6,196 bases of DNA, taken from contig DBIU01000051.1 of the NCBI GenBank assembly GCA_002304735.1, positions 5,434-11,629 of the forward strand, read 5' to 3'. Below are positions 6,028 through 6,196 of this stretch, piece by piece. The translations under genes and the position numbers were made by a program. Source of the stretch: Ruminococcaceae bacterium UBA794 (lineage in GTDB: Bacteria > Bacillota > Clostridia > Oscillospirales > Ruminococcaceae). Position 1 is the first letter of the stretch, and every line of letters begins with the position of its first letter. A model generated the notes under the pieces. The model had not been told where the DNA came from and did no database searches. It was given only the letters and a program-made list of their open reading frames with translations.

Positions 6028-6056
6028 ATTATACCACATTTCCGTCTTTTTTTCAA
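6028..6056 (-). promoter_or_regulatory. Distal sigma-A-like promoter with extended -10
   Basis: On the minus strand, -35 TTGAAA (6051-6056) lies 17 bp from a perfect TATAAT (6028-6033), with TGG immediately before it forming an extended -10. Transcription would start near 6021. It sits just past the terminator of the upstream gene and would either give livK a long leader of about 330 nt or produce a short separate RNA. Confidence 0.72.
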
Positions 6057-6086
6057 CCGTTTTTTGTCAAAACATCGCCGATTTTG

Positions 6087-6119
6087 CATAAAAAAATAAA
6101 AAGGGCTGCAAAACAGCCC
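6087..6119 (-). terminator. Intrinsic terminator of an upstream minus-strand gene
   Basis: On the minus strand GGGCTG (6114-6119) and CAGCCC (6103-6108) form a 6-bp GC-rich stem with loop TTTTG. It is followed by TTTTTATTTTTTT (about 6090-6102), a long U-tract. This is a textbook intrinsic terminator and shows that a minus-strand gene ends just to the right, insulating it from the liv operon. Confidence 0.88.
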
Positions 6120-6141
6120 CGGTCTGTCGAAAAAACAAGTT

Positions 6142-6158
6142 TGCCCGCGAAGCGGGCA
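6142..6158. repeat. Perfect 7-bp GC palindrome
   Basis: TGCCCGC-GAA-GCGGGCA. On the minus strand T-rich sequence (CTTGTTTTTT) follows only after several bases, so it is at best an auxiliary terminator ahead of the stronger one at 6087-6119. It shares the GCGAAGC core with leader hairpins at 5754-5786. Confidence 0.5.
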
Positions 6159-6160
6159 TT

Positions 6161-6196
6161 TTAATCCGTTTTTTCCGCGGGTCTCCCGGGGCAAAA
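6161..6196 (-). CDS. Possible C-terminal tail of an upstream gene (partial)
   Basis: One minus-strand frame runs from the window edge to a TAA at 6161-6163, reading FCPGRPAEKTD, and stops just before the palindrome and terminator, where a gene end is expected. Eleven codons cannot identify it and the other two frames are also open here, so this is only a placement guess. Confidence 0.22.
   Translation of the reverse strand, partial: FCPGRPAEKTD

Larger units (their letters stand above)
5691..6086. other. AT-rich regulatory intergenic region upstream of livK
   Basis: About 395 bp without a supported gene. It holds the livK Shine-Dalgarno, the leader hairpins, two good and one weak minus-strand promoters, the marginal hairpin at 5918-5934 and a cluster of GACGCA-like units around 5996-6016. 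Short frames on either strand lack ribosome binding sites. No tRNA, riboswitch or T-box signature was recognised. Confidence 0.7.

Overview
The window holds one complete minus-strand operon for a branched-chain (hydrophobic) amino acid ABC importer. Its gene order is livK-livH-livM-livG-livF, the order of the E. coli livKHMGF cluster, followed by a sixth gene for a cytidylate-kinase-like protein. Several features suggest a Gram-positive Clostridia-type bacterium, perhaps Oscillospiraceae/Ruminococcaceae. The binding protein is a lipoprotein with a lipobox cysteine, ribosome binding sites are strong and purine-rich (GGAGG type), intergenic DNA is AT-rich with consensus sigma-A-like promoters, and the P-loop kinase belongs to a family common in Firmicutes. 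The taxonomic placement is inference.

Layout, read in the direction of transcription (right to left). Positions 6196-6087 hold short GC palindromes and a strong intrinsic terminator for a minus-strand gene lying outside the window. Positions 6060-5691 are a roughly 370-bp AT-rich control region with a near-consensus promoter (6028-6056), a weaker candidate (5948-5976) and a second near-consensus promoter (5827-5855), followed by a leader of about 130 nt with two hairpins. Then come livK (5690-4509), a 215-bp structured gap with terminator-like stems and a long imperfect hairpin, livH (4293-3361), livM (3345-2266), livG (2273-1503), livF (1489-779), the kinase-like gene (766-149) and an intrinsic terminator (103-130). 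From livH onward the genes are tightly packed (gaps of 12-15 bp, one 8-nt overlap), so they are almost certainly one transcript.

LivK would capture the amino acid at the outer face of the membrane. LivH and LivM would form the transmembrane channel, and LivG and LivF the ATPase pair. The hairpins between livK and livH probably let livK mRNA accumulate above the membrane and ATPase mRNAs, as is usual where a binding protein is needed in excess. The kinase-like protein shares the transcript, but its role in or beside transport is not evident from sequence.

No clearly novel multi-gene system is visible. The points most worth following up are the kinase-like gene fixed at the end of a transporter operon, and the elaborate RNA structure between livK and livH.
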